Source of the DNA: Verrucomicrobiota bacterium
GTDB lineage: Bacteria; Verrucomicrobiota; Verrucomicrobiia; JABWAM01
Direction of reading: 5' to 3'
Length of the DNA: 64,000 bases
NCBI GenBank assembly: GCA_023269615.1
Contig: JAHFSY010000005.1
Location: 62,001 to 126,000 of the forward strand
Position numbers and translations under genes: made by a program
Shown: one piece after another, positions 52,338 through 59,293 of the stretch
How positions within the stretch are numbered: the stretch's first letter is position 1
Layout: every line of letters begins with the position of its first letter
The notes under the pieces: model-generated
What the model was told of the DNA's origin: nothing
The model's database searches: none
The model's input: only the letters and a program-made list of their open reading frames with translations

Positions 52338-53528
52338 TTAATACTTCGGCACGGACGGATCCACCTGTGTGGCCCATGCCTCGATTCCGCCGGCCACGTT
52401 CTTCAGATTCTTGAAGCCTTTTTCCTTGAGCAGTTTCAGGGCGCGCCCGCTGCGGCCGCCGCTCTTGCAGTGCAGAAGGATTTCGCGTTTTGAATCGAGC
52501 TCGCCCAGGCGGTTCGGAAGTTCACCGAGCGGAATCAACCTCGCCCCGGGGATTTTTGCGATCTGCCACTCGTGCGGCTCCCGAACATCGATGAGGTCGA
52601 AATCCTCCTTCGCGTCGAGACGCTTCTTGAGATCGGTGACGCTGATCTCGTCGGCACTGGATTTCGCCGCGCCATTCGTCGTTGGTGCCGGCGTAAAACC
52701 GCAGAACTGCTCGTAATCAATCAGTTTCGTGATCGTGGGTTTCTCGCTGCAAATCGGGCATTGCGGATTGCGTCGCAATTTCATTTCGCGAAATTTCATC
52801 GCCAGCGCGTCGAAAAGCAGCAGGCGCCCGATCAACGGTTCGCCCTGCCCGATGATGAGCTTCACGGCCTCGATCGCCTGGATGACTCCAATGATGCCGG
52901 GCAGCACACCCAGCACACCGCCCTCGGCGCAACTTGGCACGAGACCGGGCGGAGGCGGTTCAGGATAGAGACAACGGTAGCACGGACCGCCCAGTGCCGG
53001 CGCGAAGACCGTGGCCTGACCTTCAAAACGGAAAATCGAGCCGTACACATTTGGTTTTTTGAGAAGCACGGAGACGTCGTTGGCGAGATATCGCGTCGGA
53101 AAATTATCCGTGCCGTCAATGATGATGTCGTAATCCTTCGCAATGCCCATCGCGTTCTGCGACGTAAAGCGCGTCTCGTGCAGGTCGAGCTTCACGTTTG
53201 GGTTCACATCGCGGATGCGGTCCGCCGCCGACTGGATTTTTGGGCGTCCAACGTCCTTCGTCCCGTGCAGAATCTGGCGCTGTAAATTGGAATGATCCAC
53301 GACGTCGAAGTCCACGAGTCCGAGGCGTCCCACGCCCGCTGCTGCAAGATAAAGACCGAGCGGCGATCCGAGTCCGCCCGAGCCGATGAGAAGAATGGAA
53401 GCCGTCTTGATCCGCTTCTGTCCCTCCATCGTCACTTCCGGCATGATGAGATGGCGGGAGTAGCGGGCGATCTCCTCGTTGTTGAGCGTGGTGATTGCGA
53501 CGCGTTGAGGATCAAGAATGGAATTCAT
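52338..53528 (-). CDS. moeB: Adenylyltransferase/sulfurtransferase of the MoeB/ThiF family with rhodanese domain
   Basis: The 396-residue protein has an E1-like domain with LLIGSGGLGSPLG (nucleotide-binding glycines), DFDVVDHSNLQRQ and DGTDNFPTRYLANDV. Cys pairs in CYRCLYPE and CPIC bind zinc. The C-terminal 110 residues are a rhodanese domain with the active loop HCKSGGRSG. It would adenylate and sulfurate the C-terminus of a small sulfur-carrier protein for molybdopterin or thiamine synthesis. No moaD or thiS gene is adjacent. Confidence 0.9.
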   Translation of the reverse strand: MNSILDPQRVAITTLNNEEIARYSRHLIMPEVTMEGQKRIKTASILLIGSGGLGSPLGLYLAAAGVGRLGLVDFDVVDHSNLQRQILHGTKDVGRPKIQSAADRIRDVNPNVKLDLHETRFTSQNAMGIAKDYDIIIDGTDNFPTRYLANDVSVLLKKPNVYGSIFRFEGQATVFAPALGGPCYRCLYPEPPPPGLVPSCAEGGVLGVLPGIIGVIQAIEAVKLIIGQGEPLIGRLLLFDALAMKFREMKLRRNPQCPICSEKPTITKLIDYEQFCGFTPAPTTNGAAKSSADEISVTDLKKRLDAKEDFDLIDVREPHEWQIAKIPGARLIPLGELPNRLGELDSKREILLHCKSGGRSGRALKLLKEKGFKNLKNVAGGIEAWATQVDPSVPKY

Positions 53529-53575
53529 GGCGAAAACCTAGCATGCGTGGGCGGGAGAGAAAAGCGGGAAGAAAC

Positions 53576-53668
53576 GGAGGGACACGCTCTCGCCTCGCCG
53601 CTCGCCGTCGCGACGAAGCGCTTTGGCGTAGTCGGAAAGCCTACAGCGTAGCGCGGGCCGTCGTGTCC
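53576..53668. repeat. GGAG-type REP-like element (family B3)
   Basis: GGAG followed by GGACACGCTCTCGCC starts at 53576, and a matching inverted end CGTCGTGTCC lies at 53659-53668. Internal sequence pairs only partly. It resembles the longer arm of the element at 33136. Confidence 0.6.
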
Positions 53669-53780
53669 ACTCAGGTCACGAATGGATTTTTAAGCAATGC
53701 GGTTAAGAACAGGAAGCCACGGATGAACACGGATGAAACCCAGCGCGGCGTAGCCGCAACCAAACCCAGAACCGGACCCA

Positions 53781-53886
53781 CAGCGGTTGGGTGGGTGACA
53801 GAAAAGCCTGATGCCACTCCACCCTGTTTCCCTGGGACAAAATCTGGCTCGTGGCAGGGGCTTTTCTGTCACCCACCCAACCGCTG
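53781..53886. repeat. Perfect 28-base inverted repeat
   Basis: Arms at 53781-53808 and 53859-53886 are exact inverted copies (starting CAGCGGTTGGGTGGGTGACA) around a 50-base centre. The 106-base structure could be a small non-coding transposable element. No target duplication is visible at its ends, and no similar copy occurs elsewhere in the window. Confidence 0.8.
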
Positions 53887-53937
53887 TCCCCTAGTAGTGT
53901 TTAATAAATGAGTGGACCATTCCTCCGGTCCCACCAC

Positions 53938-54007
53938 GGCGCTTTCGGCGAAAGCGCCCTACCTTTGATTGGATTGCCGATGGTAGGGCGTGCTCGCCGA
54001 GCGCGCC
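53938..54007. repeat. Divergent REP pair A5
   Basis: An inverted unit with palindrome built on GGCGCTTTCG (53938-53962) and a direct unit with GGCGTGCTCG (53983-54007) stand back to back, unlike the face-to-face A1-A4. A broader inverted repeat containing AATGAGTGG lies outside them (about 53905-53925 and 54029-54048). The rest of the 53529-54084 gap has no gene. Confidence 0.75.
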
Positions 54008-54084
54008 GTCGGGTGGGAGGCATGGAACGGGAAACGACCACTCATTTGATGAACAGCACACTGGCTGATTCGCTCGTTGCCGCA

Positions 54085-54145
54085 ACCCAACGTTTTGTGA
54101 CGGACATCAGCCCGGAAGACACCCTGCTATTCCGGGGCGTTGGGA
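54085..54145 (-). other. attC-like site 5 (left end of the array)
   Basis: Outer boxes ACCCAACG (54085-54092) and CGTTGGGA (54138-54145) pair, and an inner stem CCCGGAA/TTCCGGGG (54111-54117 and 54130-54137) lies within. The last codons and stop of the 78-residue gene fall inside it. It lacks the tt/1-base asymmetry of sites 2 to 4. Confidence 0.6.
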
Positions 54146-54363
54146 TCAGGGCGTATGCCCTCTTTCACGATCCAAGGCAGGAGATGGCCTTTCATAGGCA
54201 CGATCCATAGCTCCCACACCTGGCCACACTCTGGACAGCGGTACCGGTCCGATACTCCTGGCGGCACAGGCCCCGTCACGCGCTGAACGTGCTCAAGGCC
54301 GGCGATGTGCTCGAGCGAGCAGTTCCCATACTCACCGCAGAGCTCAGCGCATTGGCAGGCCAT
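54127..54363 (-). CDS. Cassette protein, small Cys-rich protein of unknown function
   Basis: The 78-residue product has a cluster of cysteines at the start (CQCAELCGEYGNC) and a CPEC pair later with a Trp-rich stretch (QVWELWIVP), suggesting a small zinc-binding domain. The last 20 residues run into the attC-like site. I do not recognise the family. It is the last gene of the array in the leftward direction. Confidence 0.55.
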   Translation of the reverse strand: MACQCAELCGEYGNCSLEHIAGLEHVQRVTGPVPPGVSDRYRCPECGQVWELWIVPMKGHLLPWIVKEGIRPDPNAPE

Positions 54364-54405
54364 AAAACGTCAGCAGTCAGTCGCGCCGCTTGGCGGCGTT
54401 GACTG
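54362..54405 (-). other. attC-like site 4
   Basis: A hairpin with arms CAGTC and CGCCGC (54378-54389) and GCGGCG and GACTG (54393-54405) has 1 unpaired base on one side and tt on the other, as in sites 2 and 3. The box next to the following gene reads GTTTTAT on the minus strand; the expected complementary box for the cassette at 54377 was not found. Confidence 0.6.
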
Positions 54406-54886
54406 GACGAGCTTCAGCGCTCTTTTGTTTTTCAATTTCTTCTTTGACCTGTTTTATGGCTGCGGACAGGGGGGTGGAAACAAGTTGGATTGAGGCGCTG
54501 TCCTGAAACCACTCACAATCCTCTCCGGCTATAGGGCGAATGGATAAATGCCAATTTGATCCGACTAGAAAATCGCCATCATGCTTCAGAAACACCAACT
54601 GCTTTCCCTTCTGGAATCGGCACTGTGCGCAGACAATATTCTCCATGCCATAAATAGTGAGCGTCTTTTCGACACGGCCTTTAATAACCTCCACGAGCGT
54701 TGCCGAGATTCTCTGACGATACGTCCAATTCCCTCCTTTGGTCTCTGTGGGAGCAATTTCCGTGACGTCGACCACGGCGATCACGTCTGACATGCGAATC
54801 ATGTCGGGATAACGACGATATGCAGCTTTGCCGAAAGCAGATGTAGCCGCACTAACAAGAATGACCGCAAGTATAATGGATTTCAT
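54377..54886 (-). CDS. Cassette protein, secreted protein of unknown function
   Basis: The 169-residue product from the ATG at 54886 starts MKSIILAVILVSAATSAFG, a clear signal peptide. The mature part contains YPDMIRMSDVIAVVDVTE, VIKGRVEKTLTIYG and QFQKGKQLVFLKHDGDFLVG-like text near a CAQC pair. The CAQC and LVFLKH phrases echo the secreted protein at 26872, so both may share a fold with ligand-dependent binding. It is the second gene from the left in the array. The stop lies within attC-like site 4. Confidence 0.65.
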   Translation of the reverse strand: MKSIILAVILVSAATSAFGKAAYRRYPDMIRMSDVIAVVDVTEIAPTETKGGNWTYRQRISATLVEVIKGRVEKTLTIYGMENIVCAQCRFQKGKQLVFLKHDGDFLVGSNWHLSIRPIAGEDCEWFQDSASIQLVSTPLSAAIKQVKEEIEKQKSAEARPVNAAKRRD

Positions 54887-54892
54887 ATTGTC

Positions 54893-54984
54893 ACCGAACG
54901 TCCAAGGTGACTCACGGCTGGCCGTGCCGCGACTCCGCAGGAGGCGTGACGCGGGTAGCCGTTGAGTCCACCGCCTTGTTCGCA
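54893..54984 (-). other. attC-like site 3
   Basis: On the plus strand the site runs from box ACCGAAC (54893-54899) to box GTTCGCA (54978-54984). Between them an imperfect hairpin pairs GGTGACTC-a-CGGCT with AGCCG-tt-GAGTCCACC around a GC-rich centre. The GTTCGCA box is complementary to TGCGAAC at 55368, the start of the same cassette. Confidence 0.75.
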
Positions 54985-55361
54985 TTGTTGATTATTCTGT
55001 CGGCAAGTTGCGTAATCATGTCCTTGAGTTCCAATGGAAGCTGCGAGACTGAGTCCGCTTGATTCTCAATTATCCATTCCAAATCATTTGATTGGTCTGC
55101 GCCTCGTTCGAGGTTGCTGAAAACTATGCCGAGACAAGCCGCATATTCCCGCTCATGACCACTCTGTAACCAGTTCTTTCCGAGTTCGATGACTTCATAT
55201 GGATACCAATATCCCTTCGACTTAAAATCTACGACGCCGCCATTGGAGATGACGTCGTCCAATGCGGAGCGGTGTCGGTCCGCATCATTGCCGTAATCCA
55301 GGCTCGCAATGAAGTCCCGCTCTTCGTCTGTCAACGATTTCAGTAACCCGTCGAGGTTCAT
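54912..55361 (-). CDS. Cassette protein of unknown function
   Basis: The 149-residue product is acidic and mostly helical, with phrases DEERDFIASLDYGNDADRH and GKNWLQSGHEREYAACLGIVF. It is soluble with no signal peptide and I do not recognise a family. The final stretch (NKAVDSTATRVTPPAESRHG) lies inside attC-like site 3, so the 3' end of the gene is supplied by the recombination site, a common situation in cassettes. Confidence 0.65.
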   Translation of the reverse strand: MNLDGLLKSLTDEERDFIASLDYGNDADRHRSALDDVISNGGVVDFKSKGYWYPYEVIELGKNWLQSGHEREYAACLGIVFSNLERGADQSNDLEWIIENQADSVSQLPLELKDMITQLADRIINNANKAVDSTATRVTPPAESRHGQP

Positions 55362-55367
55362 TTGTTA

Positions 55368-55426
55368 TGCGAACGTGGCGCTCACTCGCGACCGCCCCGG
55401 TCGTTGAGTGCAGCACCGTGTTGGAT
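55368..55426 (-). other. attC-like site 2
   Basis: Box TGCGAAC (55368-55374) and box GTTGGAT (55420-55426) bound a hairpin. Its core CACTC-g-CGACCG pairs with CGGTCG-tt-GAGTG. GTTGGAT is complementary to ATCCAAC at 55739, the start of this cassette, and on the minus strand ATCCAAC fits the classical RYYYAAC box. Confidence 0.8.
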
Positions 55427-55714
55427 GTCTTGAACCAATTGACGCCTTTGAGCGAAGTTGTGACGCATGATGCGAATGCCTCCAATCGCTGCAAAAGGAG
55501 CAAAAATAATAAATGCCGTCTCGGTGCTTCCTGCGCATGCCAGCAATGTGATCGGGAAAGATGACAGGACTCCGATCAGCACGATCCAAACGCCCAATGT
55601 TTGAACTGAACAATTACAGGTGGGACACGTCAAGCGAGTCATAATCGCATAGCTTTTAAGACATGAGGAAGCCTGGAGACTTTTTCCGCACTGAGGGCAA
55701 AAGCATGTCTTCAT
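55382..55714 (-). CDS. Cassette protein, zinc-ribbon membrane protein of unknown function
   Basis: The 110-residue product starts MKTCFCPQCGKSL with a zinc ribbon (CPQC and CPTC pairs). Two membrane helices follow (about 41-60 and 67-83; WIVLIGVLSSFPITLLACAG). The combination suggests a small membrane protein with a cytoplasmic metal-binding head. It lies between attC-like sites 1 and 2. The stop and last codons (ALNDRGGRE) are part of site 2. Confidence 0.65.
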   Translation of the reverse strand: MKTCFCPQCGKSLQASSCLKSYAIMTRLTCPTCNCSVQTLGVWIVLIGVLSSFPITLLACAGSTETAFIIFAPFAAIGGIRIMRHNFAQRRQLVQDIQHGAALNDRGGRE

Positions 55715-55738
55715 GTTTTGAAGATCTCAAAAATCATC

Positions 55739-55798
55739 ATCCAACGTCACGGCTGAGTGGCGCGCTTCTGCACGTTCACTCCAGCCGTCTGGTTCGGC
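55739..55798 (-). other. attC-like site 1
   Basis: Boxes ATCCAAC (55739-55745) and GTTCGGC (55792-55798) bound a hairpin pairing CGGCTGAGTG (55750-55759) with CACT-C-CAGCCG (55777-55787), which has one unpaired base. GTTCGGC is complementary to GCCGAAC at 56236-56242, the start of the cassette at 55747. Confidence 0.75.
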
Positions 55799-56226
55799 TG
55801 CTTTGTCGTCAAAAGATAGTCGAAAATCAAATACGCCAGCCAATATGTGCTCACGACAGTACCAAAAGCCAATGACCAAATTACGGATAAGAAGACGTCG
55901 CGCTCGCCGAGAAGCAAGAAGATGGGAGTAAGGATGCAAAAAAACACGGGCCCGGTAAATGGAATCAGGACCCAACGAAAACCTCTTCGCCAACCGTTTT
56001 TCTCAAAGAGCCATCGTAAGGCAAAACCTGCAGGAACAGCGATGCACAGGAGGGAGAGCAGACTGCCGACTGCTGCAAAGACTGGAACCAGGAGCCAAGG
56101 TCCGCCGATCGGTTCGCCGTGAAAAGCGGAGCCAGCGATCAAGATCGCGCCCAATCCTGTAGAAGCAATCGCCGTCAGAAATGCCCAGGACGAGAGAAAT
56201 GAATAGGCAAACAGTCGTGGTTTCAT
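55747..56226 (-). CDS. Cassette protein, four-helix membrane protein of unknown function
   Basis: The 159-residue product has about four hydrophobic helices (for example LSSWAFLTAIASTGLGAILI, VPVFAAVGSLLSLLCIAVPA and VLIPFTGPVFFCILTPIFLL). No motif of a known transporter or enzyme is visible. It is the first gene of the array. It starts ten bases after the box GTTCGGC, as in integron cassettes where the gene begins close to the recombination point. The last codons overlap site 1. Confidence 0.65.
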   Translation of the reverse strand: MKPRLFAYSFLSSWAFLTAIASTGLGAILIAGSAFHGEPIGGPWLLVPVFAAVGSLLSLLCIAVPAGFALRWLFEKNGWRRGFRWVLIPFTGPVFFCILTPIFLLLGERDVFLSVIWSLAFGTVVSTYWLAYLIFDYLLTTKQPNQTAGVNVQKRATQP

Positions 56227-56542
56227 GTTTGTTTTGCCGAACGTTGTTTAGACAGAGTTTTCTCTGCCTATCCGGATAATTAAGAAAGCAGGGGAAACGG
56301 CTGTGACCGCCACCGGTCGTGGCGTGGTGTTCATGGGGGTCTGCCGGTTGGGGGTTTTGTTCATCGGAAGCGTTCCGTTTCAGTCACACAGCCGGGATAG
56401 GCGGAATTTTCTCTGCCTATCCGGGTATTTAAGAAAGCTGGCAGGGCGGAACGGACGGGAAGGATTGCGCCGGAGAACGGGGTGGGCGACACGATGGAGT
56501 TGTCAAATGAGACCATATACAGGAAACACTCGGAATAATTCA
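56227..56542. other. Gap upstream of the cassette array with repeated GGATAGGC hairpins
   Basis: No gene is seen. The phrase TTTTCTCTGCCTATCCGG occurs twice (56258-56275 and 56408-56425). Near 56253-56266 it forms a short CAGAG/CTCTG hairpin; near 56395-56424 GGATAGGC pairs with GCCTATCC. The 3' end carries the first cassette box GCCGAAC (56236-56242). An attI-like site or a promoter for the array may lie here. Confidence 0.5.
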
Positions 56543-57382
56543 CTATGGCAGGACATCTGTGAGACGCCTGCCGATGCGGACTCCGATTTTTTCATTGCTG
56601 GTTTCGGGGAAGGCGTGCCAGCGGTCGGCGCAGCGCAGGGATTTGTTGTAGATGTACCATGTGCCGCCGCGGGCGGAGCGCATCTTGCCGGTGATCGGAC
56701 CGTAGGGATCCTGCGTTGGCGAGCTCTTGTAATAATCCTTGTCGTACCAATCCCAGCTCCAGCTGAACACATTTCCGGTCATGTGAAAAAAACCGAGGCC
56801 GTTGGGGGAACCGTTGGTGACGACTGTCGCCGAAGTGGAGGAATACATGGTTGTCATGCTCGCATTGGTGGTGCTGCCCCATGGATAAATCGGCGCATTC
56901 AATCCGCCCTGCGATGCCTTCTCCCATGCGGCTTCGCTGGGCATCGCATACAGGGCCACGGCGTTGGTGTACACCGTGCTTTCCATCAGCCCCACCCACG
57001 TGATGTAGGCGCTGGCCTGGCTCCAATTCACCTGGGTCACGGGCATCAGGTCCCCCTTGGAAAAATTTCCGCGGCTGTGGTTGGTCTGGAAACGCTCGTA
57101 CTCCACGTTGGTCACCGGATACTTGCCAAGATAGAAGGCGGACTTGGTGACATTGTGAACGGGTTTCTCGTCGTCATCACCGGTGTCGCTTCCCATGGTG
57201 AAATTGCCGGGCGGAACGAGACACATCACCTGGCCGGTGACGCGCGTCACCACCTCCTTGGGCAGACCGGTTGAGGGATCCGTGGCGGTGCCCACGGGAA
57301 CAAGGTCGGGCGGAAGCAGCGGGTTGGCGTAGCCCGTCGCCAGCCCGAGGAGCAGCCCGATGATTGCAATGGATGGCTTCAT
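56543..57382 (-). CDS. Secreted SUMF1/formylglycine-generating-enzyme-like protein
   Basis: The 279-residue protein starts MKPSIAIIGLLLGLATGYA, a signal peptide. The rest is one SUMF1-like domain: MCLVPPGNFTMGSD, YLGKYPVTNVEYERF, MPVTQVNWSQASAYI, AMPSEAAWEKASQGG, YPWGS and RGGTWYIYNKSLRCADRW. It closely parallels the N-terminal domain of the large secreted protein at 15162. True formylglycine synthases activate sulfatases with a cysteine pair; here one Cys stands in RCADRW and no second partner is evident, so enzymatic activity is doubtful. No sulfatase gene is nearby. Confidence 0.85.
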   Translation of the reverse strand: MKPSIAIIGLLLGLATGYANPLLPPDLVPVGTATDPSTGLPKEVVTRVTGQVMCLVPPGNFTMGSDTGDDDEKPVHNVTKSAFYLGKYPVTNVEYERFQTNHSRGNFSKGDLMPVTQVNWSQASAYITWVGLMESTVYTNAVALYAMPSEAAWEKASQGGLNAPIYPWGSTTNASMTTMYSSTSATVVTNGSPNGLGFFHMTGNVFSWSWDWYDKDYYKSSPTQDPYGPITGKMRSARGGTWYIYNKSLRCADRWHAFPETSNEKIGVRIGRRLTDVLP

Positions 57383-57413
57383 CTCACGCGCTCCCAGCGT
57401 GTGCACTTGCGAG

Positions 57414-57920
57414 TCAGCTGGCGGGCAGCAATTTTGCCGCGGCTTCGTGGATGAGCGCCTCGTTGCCGATGAAATCCACGCCCTCGGCCACGATGTTGTT
57501 CTGGTCGGCGAGAAAAACTGCGCGGTTCACTGCGCCCGGCCAATCCTTCTGCCATCCGTCCTTCGTGGGAATCACCACGCGGATCTTGATCTCATTGTCG
57601 GCGATGAATTTCTTGATCGCGTCGAGGTCCTTCGTGTCCATGATCACGATCACGCGCTTGAGGGCGCTCTTGTCCGTTTCCGTGGACTTGTTCATCGCCT
57701 TGATGTCGGCGACGAAGCTTTCGTTGGCGAGATTGCCGAAGGCGACGAGTTTCACGTTGTCCTTGTACTCGGCCATGAGATCCTTTTCCTCGCCCGTGCT
57801 CACGTCCTTGATCATCACGACGGGAACGGGTTTCGATGTGGGCTGGAGATGCTGGCAGGCGTGGGCGGGAATCCATGTTCCCAACAGCAGGGTGGCGGCG
57901 GCGATAAAGGCGGTTTTCAT
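57414..57920 (-). CDS. Secreted thioredoxin-like protein without CxxC
   Basis: The 168-residue product has a signal peptide (MKTAFIAAATLLLGTWIPAHA) and then a probable thioredoxin fold: VKLVAFGNLANESFVADIKAM, KRVIVIMDTKDLDAIKKFI and FLADQNNIVAEGVDFIGNEA. The usual CxxC is missing, and the overall layout resembles YtfJ-type proteins. It lies 31 bases before the SUMF1-like gene on the same strand, so the two may be made together. Function unknown. Confidence 0.7.
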   Translation of the reverse strand: MKTAFIAAATLLLGTWIPAHACQHLQPTSKPVPVVMIKDVSTGEEKDLMAEYKDNVKLVAFGNLANESFVADIKAMNKSTETDKSALKRVIVIMDTKDLDAIKKFIADNEIKIRVVIPTKDGWQKDWPGAVNRAVFLADQNNIVAEGVDFIGNEALIHEAAAKLLPAS

Positions 57921-58053
57921 GCAGATCCTTGGTTAAGTTGTTGACGAAACAAAACGACTTGCAAAAGTATCCGCCCAAGCATGACGGGTGTCAAGGGCTG
58001 GAATCGCAGGGTGCAGGGTTGCCAAATTTTCACGGTGCCGGTATGACTGAAGC

Positions 58054-59265
58054 ATGCGAATCCTGGTTGCCGACAAATTTGAAAAATCCGGTCTCGATGG
58101 ATTGAAGTCCATCGGTTGCGATGTGGTTTACCAGCCCGATCTCAAGGACGATGCCGCCCTCGTCGAGGCCATCCGCAAAAACAATCCCGGCGTGCTGGTT
58201 GTGCGCTCGACGAAAGTCACGGAGCCGATGCTCGACGCCGGCGCCATCAAGCTCGTGGTGCGGGCGGGAGCGGGTTACAACACGATTGATGTCGCAGCCG
58301 CCTCGAAGCGCGGCATTTATGTTTCCAACTGCCCCGGAAAAAATTCCATCGCCGTGGCCGAGCTCGCGTTCGCGCTCATCCTCGCGCTCGACCGCCGCGT
58401 GGCCGACAACGTGATCTCGCTGCGGAAGGGCGAATGGAACAAGAAGGAGTTTTCAAAGGCCCGCGGCCTTTCGGGGAGGACTCTCGGTCTCATCGGCCTC
58501 GGGAAAATCGGCCAGGAGATGATCCCCCGGGCGAAGGCGTTCGGCATGCCCGTGGTGGCCTGGAGCCGCAGCCTCACCCCCGTTCGCGCCGAAGCCCTGG
58601 GCATCGCATACCGCGAACATGCGACAGCCGTGGCGCGCGATGCCGACGTCGTGAGCGTTCACGTCGCGATGGGCGGGGGAATGAAGGGATTTTTGAACGC
58701 TAATTTTTTTGCTGCAATGCGCGAGGGCGCGTATTTCATCAACACCTCGCGCGGCGAAGTCGTGGACGAGGAGGCGTTGATCGCCGCGATGCGCGACCGG
58801 AAAATCCGCGCCGGCCTGGATGTGTACGCGGGTGAGCCGTCGTCGGGCGCGGGGGCTTTTTCCGACCCGATCACGAAGGCGCCCGGCCTCTACGGAACGC
58901 ATCACATCGGCGCCTCGACCGACCAGGCGCAGGAGGCGATCGCGGCGGAGACCGTCCGCATTGTCGGGGTGTTCAAGGCAACCGGCAAAGTGCCGAACGT
59001 GGTGAACCTCGCAAAACAGACGCCCGCCACGCACATGCTGATCGTGCGCCACCGCGACCGCCCCGGCGTGCTTGCGGCGGTGCTCGACGCGATCCGCGCC
59101 GCGCACATCAACGTGCAGGAAATGGAGAACATCATCTTTGAGGGCGCGCACGCCGCCGTGGCGCGCATCAATCTTGACCACGCCGCGCCACGCGAGACGC
59201 TTGACGCAATGCGCGCGAAGAACGCCGACATTCTTGAGGTGGACCTGCTCGAAATCAAACCGTAA
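58054..59265 (+). CDS. serA: D-3-phosphoglycerate dehydrogenase
   Basis: The 403-residue protein has the D-isomer dehydrogenase core: NAD motif GLIGLGKIGQEMI, VVRAGAGYNTID, INTSRGEVVDEEAL and the HH-I/G-A-S ending of the catalytic domain (THHIGAST). A C-terminal ACT domain starts around residue 335 (MLIVRHRDRPGVLAAVLDAI). This short form oxidises 3-phosphoglycerate to start serine synthesis and may be inhibited by serine through the ACT domain. It stands alone. The gap to the leftward secreted gene (57921-58053) should hold its promoter. Confidence 0.93.
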   Translation: MRILVADKFEKSGLDGLKSIGCDVVYQPDLKDDAALVEAIRKNNPGVLVVRSTKVTEPMLDAGAIKLVVRAGAGYNTIDVAAASKRGIYVSNCPGKNSIAVAELAFALILALDRRVADNVISLRKGEWNKKEFSKARGLSGRTLGLIGLGKIGQEMIPRAKAFGMPVVAWSRSLTPVRAEALGIAYREHATAVARDADVVSVHVAMGGGMKGFLNANFFAAMREGAYFINTSRGEVVDEEALIAAMRDRKIRAGLDVYAGEPSSGAGAFSDPITKAPGLYGTHHIGASTDQAQEAIAAETVRIVGVFKATGKVPNVVNLAKQTPATHMLIVRHRDRPGVLAAVLDAIRAAHINVQEMENIIFEGAHAAVARINLDHAAPRETLDAMRAKNADILEVDLLEIKP

Positions 59266-59293
59266 GCCAGTCATCCAGCAGCCCCGATTCCGC

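Larger units (their letters stand above)
54085..56242 (-). mobile_element. Array of integron-like gene cassettes without integrase (CALIN)
   Basis: Five small genes on the minus strand are separated by short attC-like hairpins. In three consecutive cassettes the 7-base box at the cassette start is exactly complementary to a box in that cassette's own 3' hairpin: GTTCGGC with GCCGAAC, GTTGGAT with ATCCAAC, GTTCGCA with TGCGAAC. This is the defining arrangement of integron cassettes. Most boundaries show the same asymmetric hairpin, with 1 unpaired base on one arm and 2 (tt) on the other. No integron integrase gene is seen, hence CALIN. Confidence is limited because box fit is inexact to the classical consensus (GTTCGGC has a C at position 4). 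Confidence 0.8.

Noticed and set aside
53690-54085. Minus-strand frames of about 60 codons around 53690-53872 and 53891-54085
   Set aside because: They are built from inverted-repeat and REP sequence (palindromic arms), with no independent coding signal.
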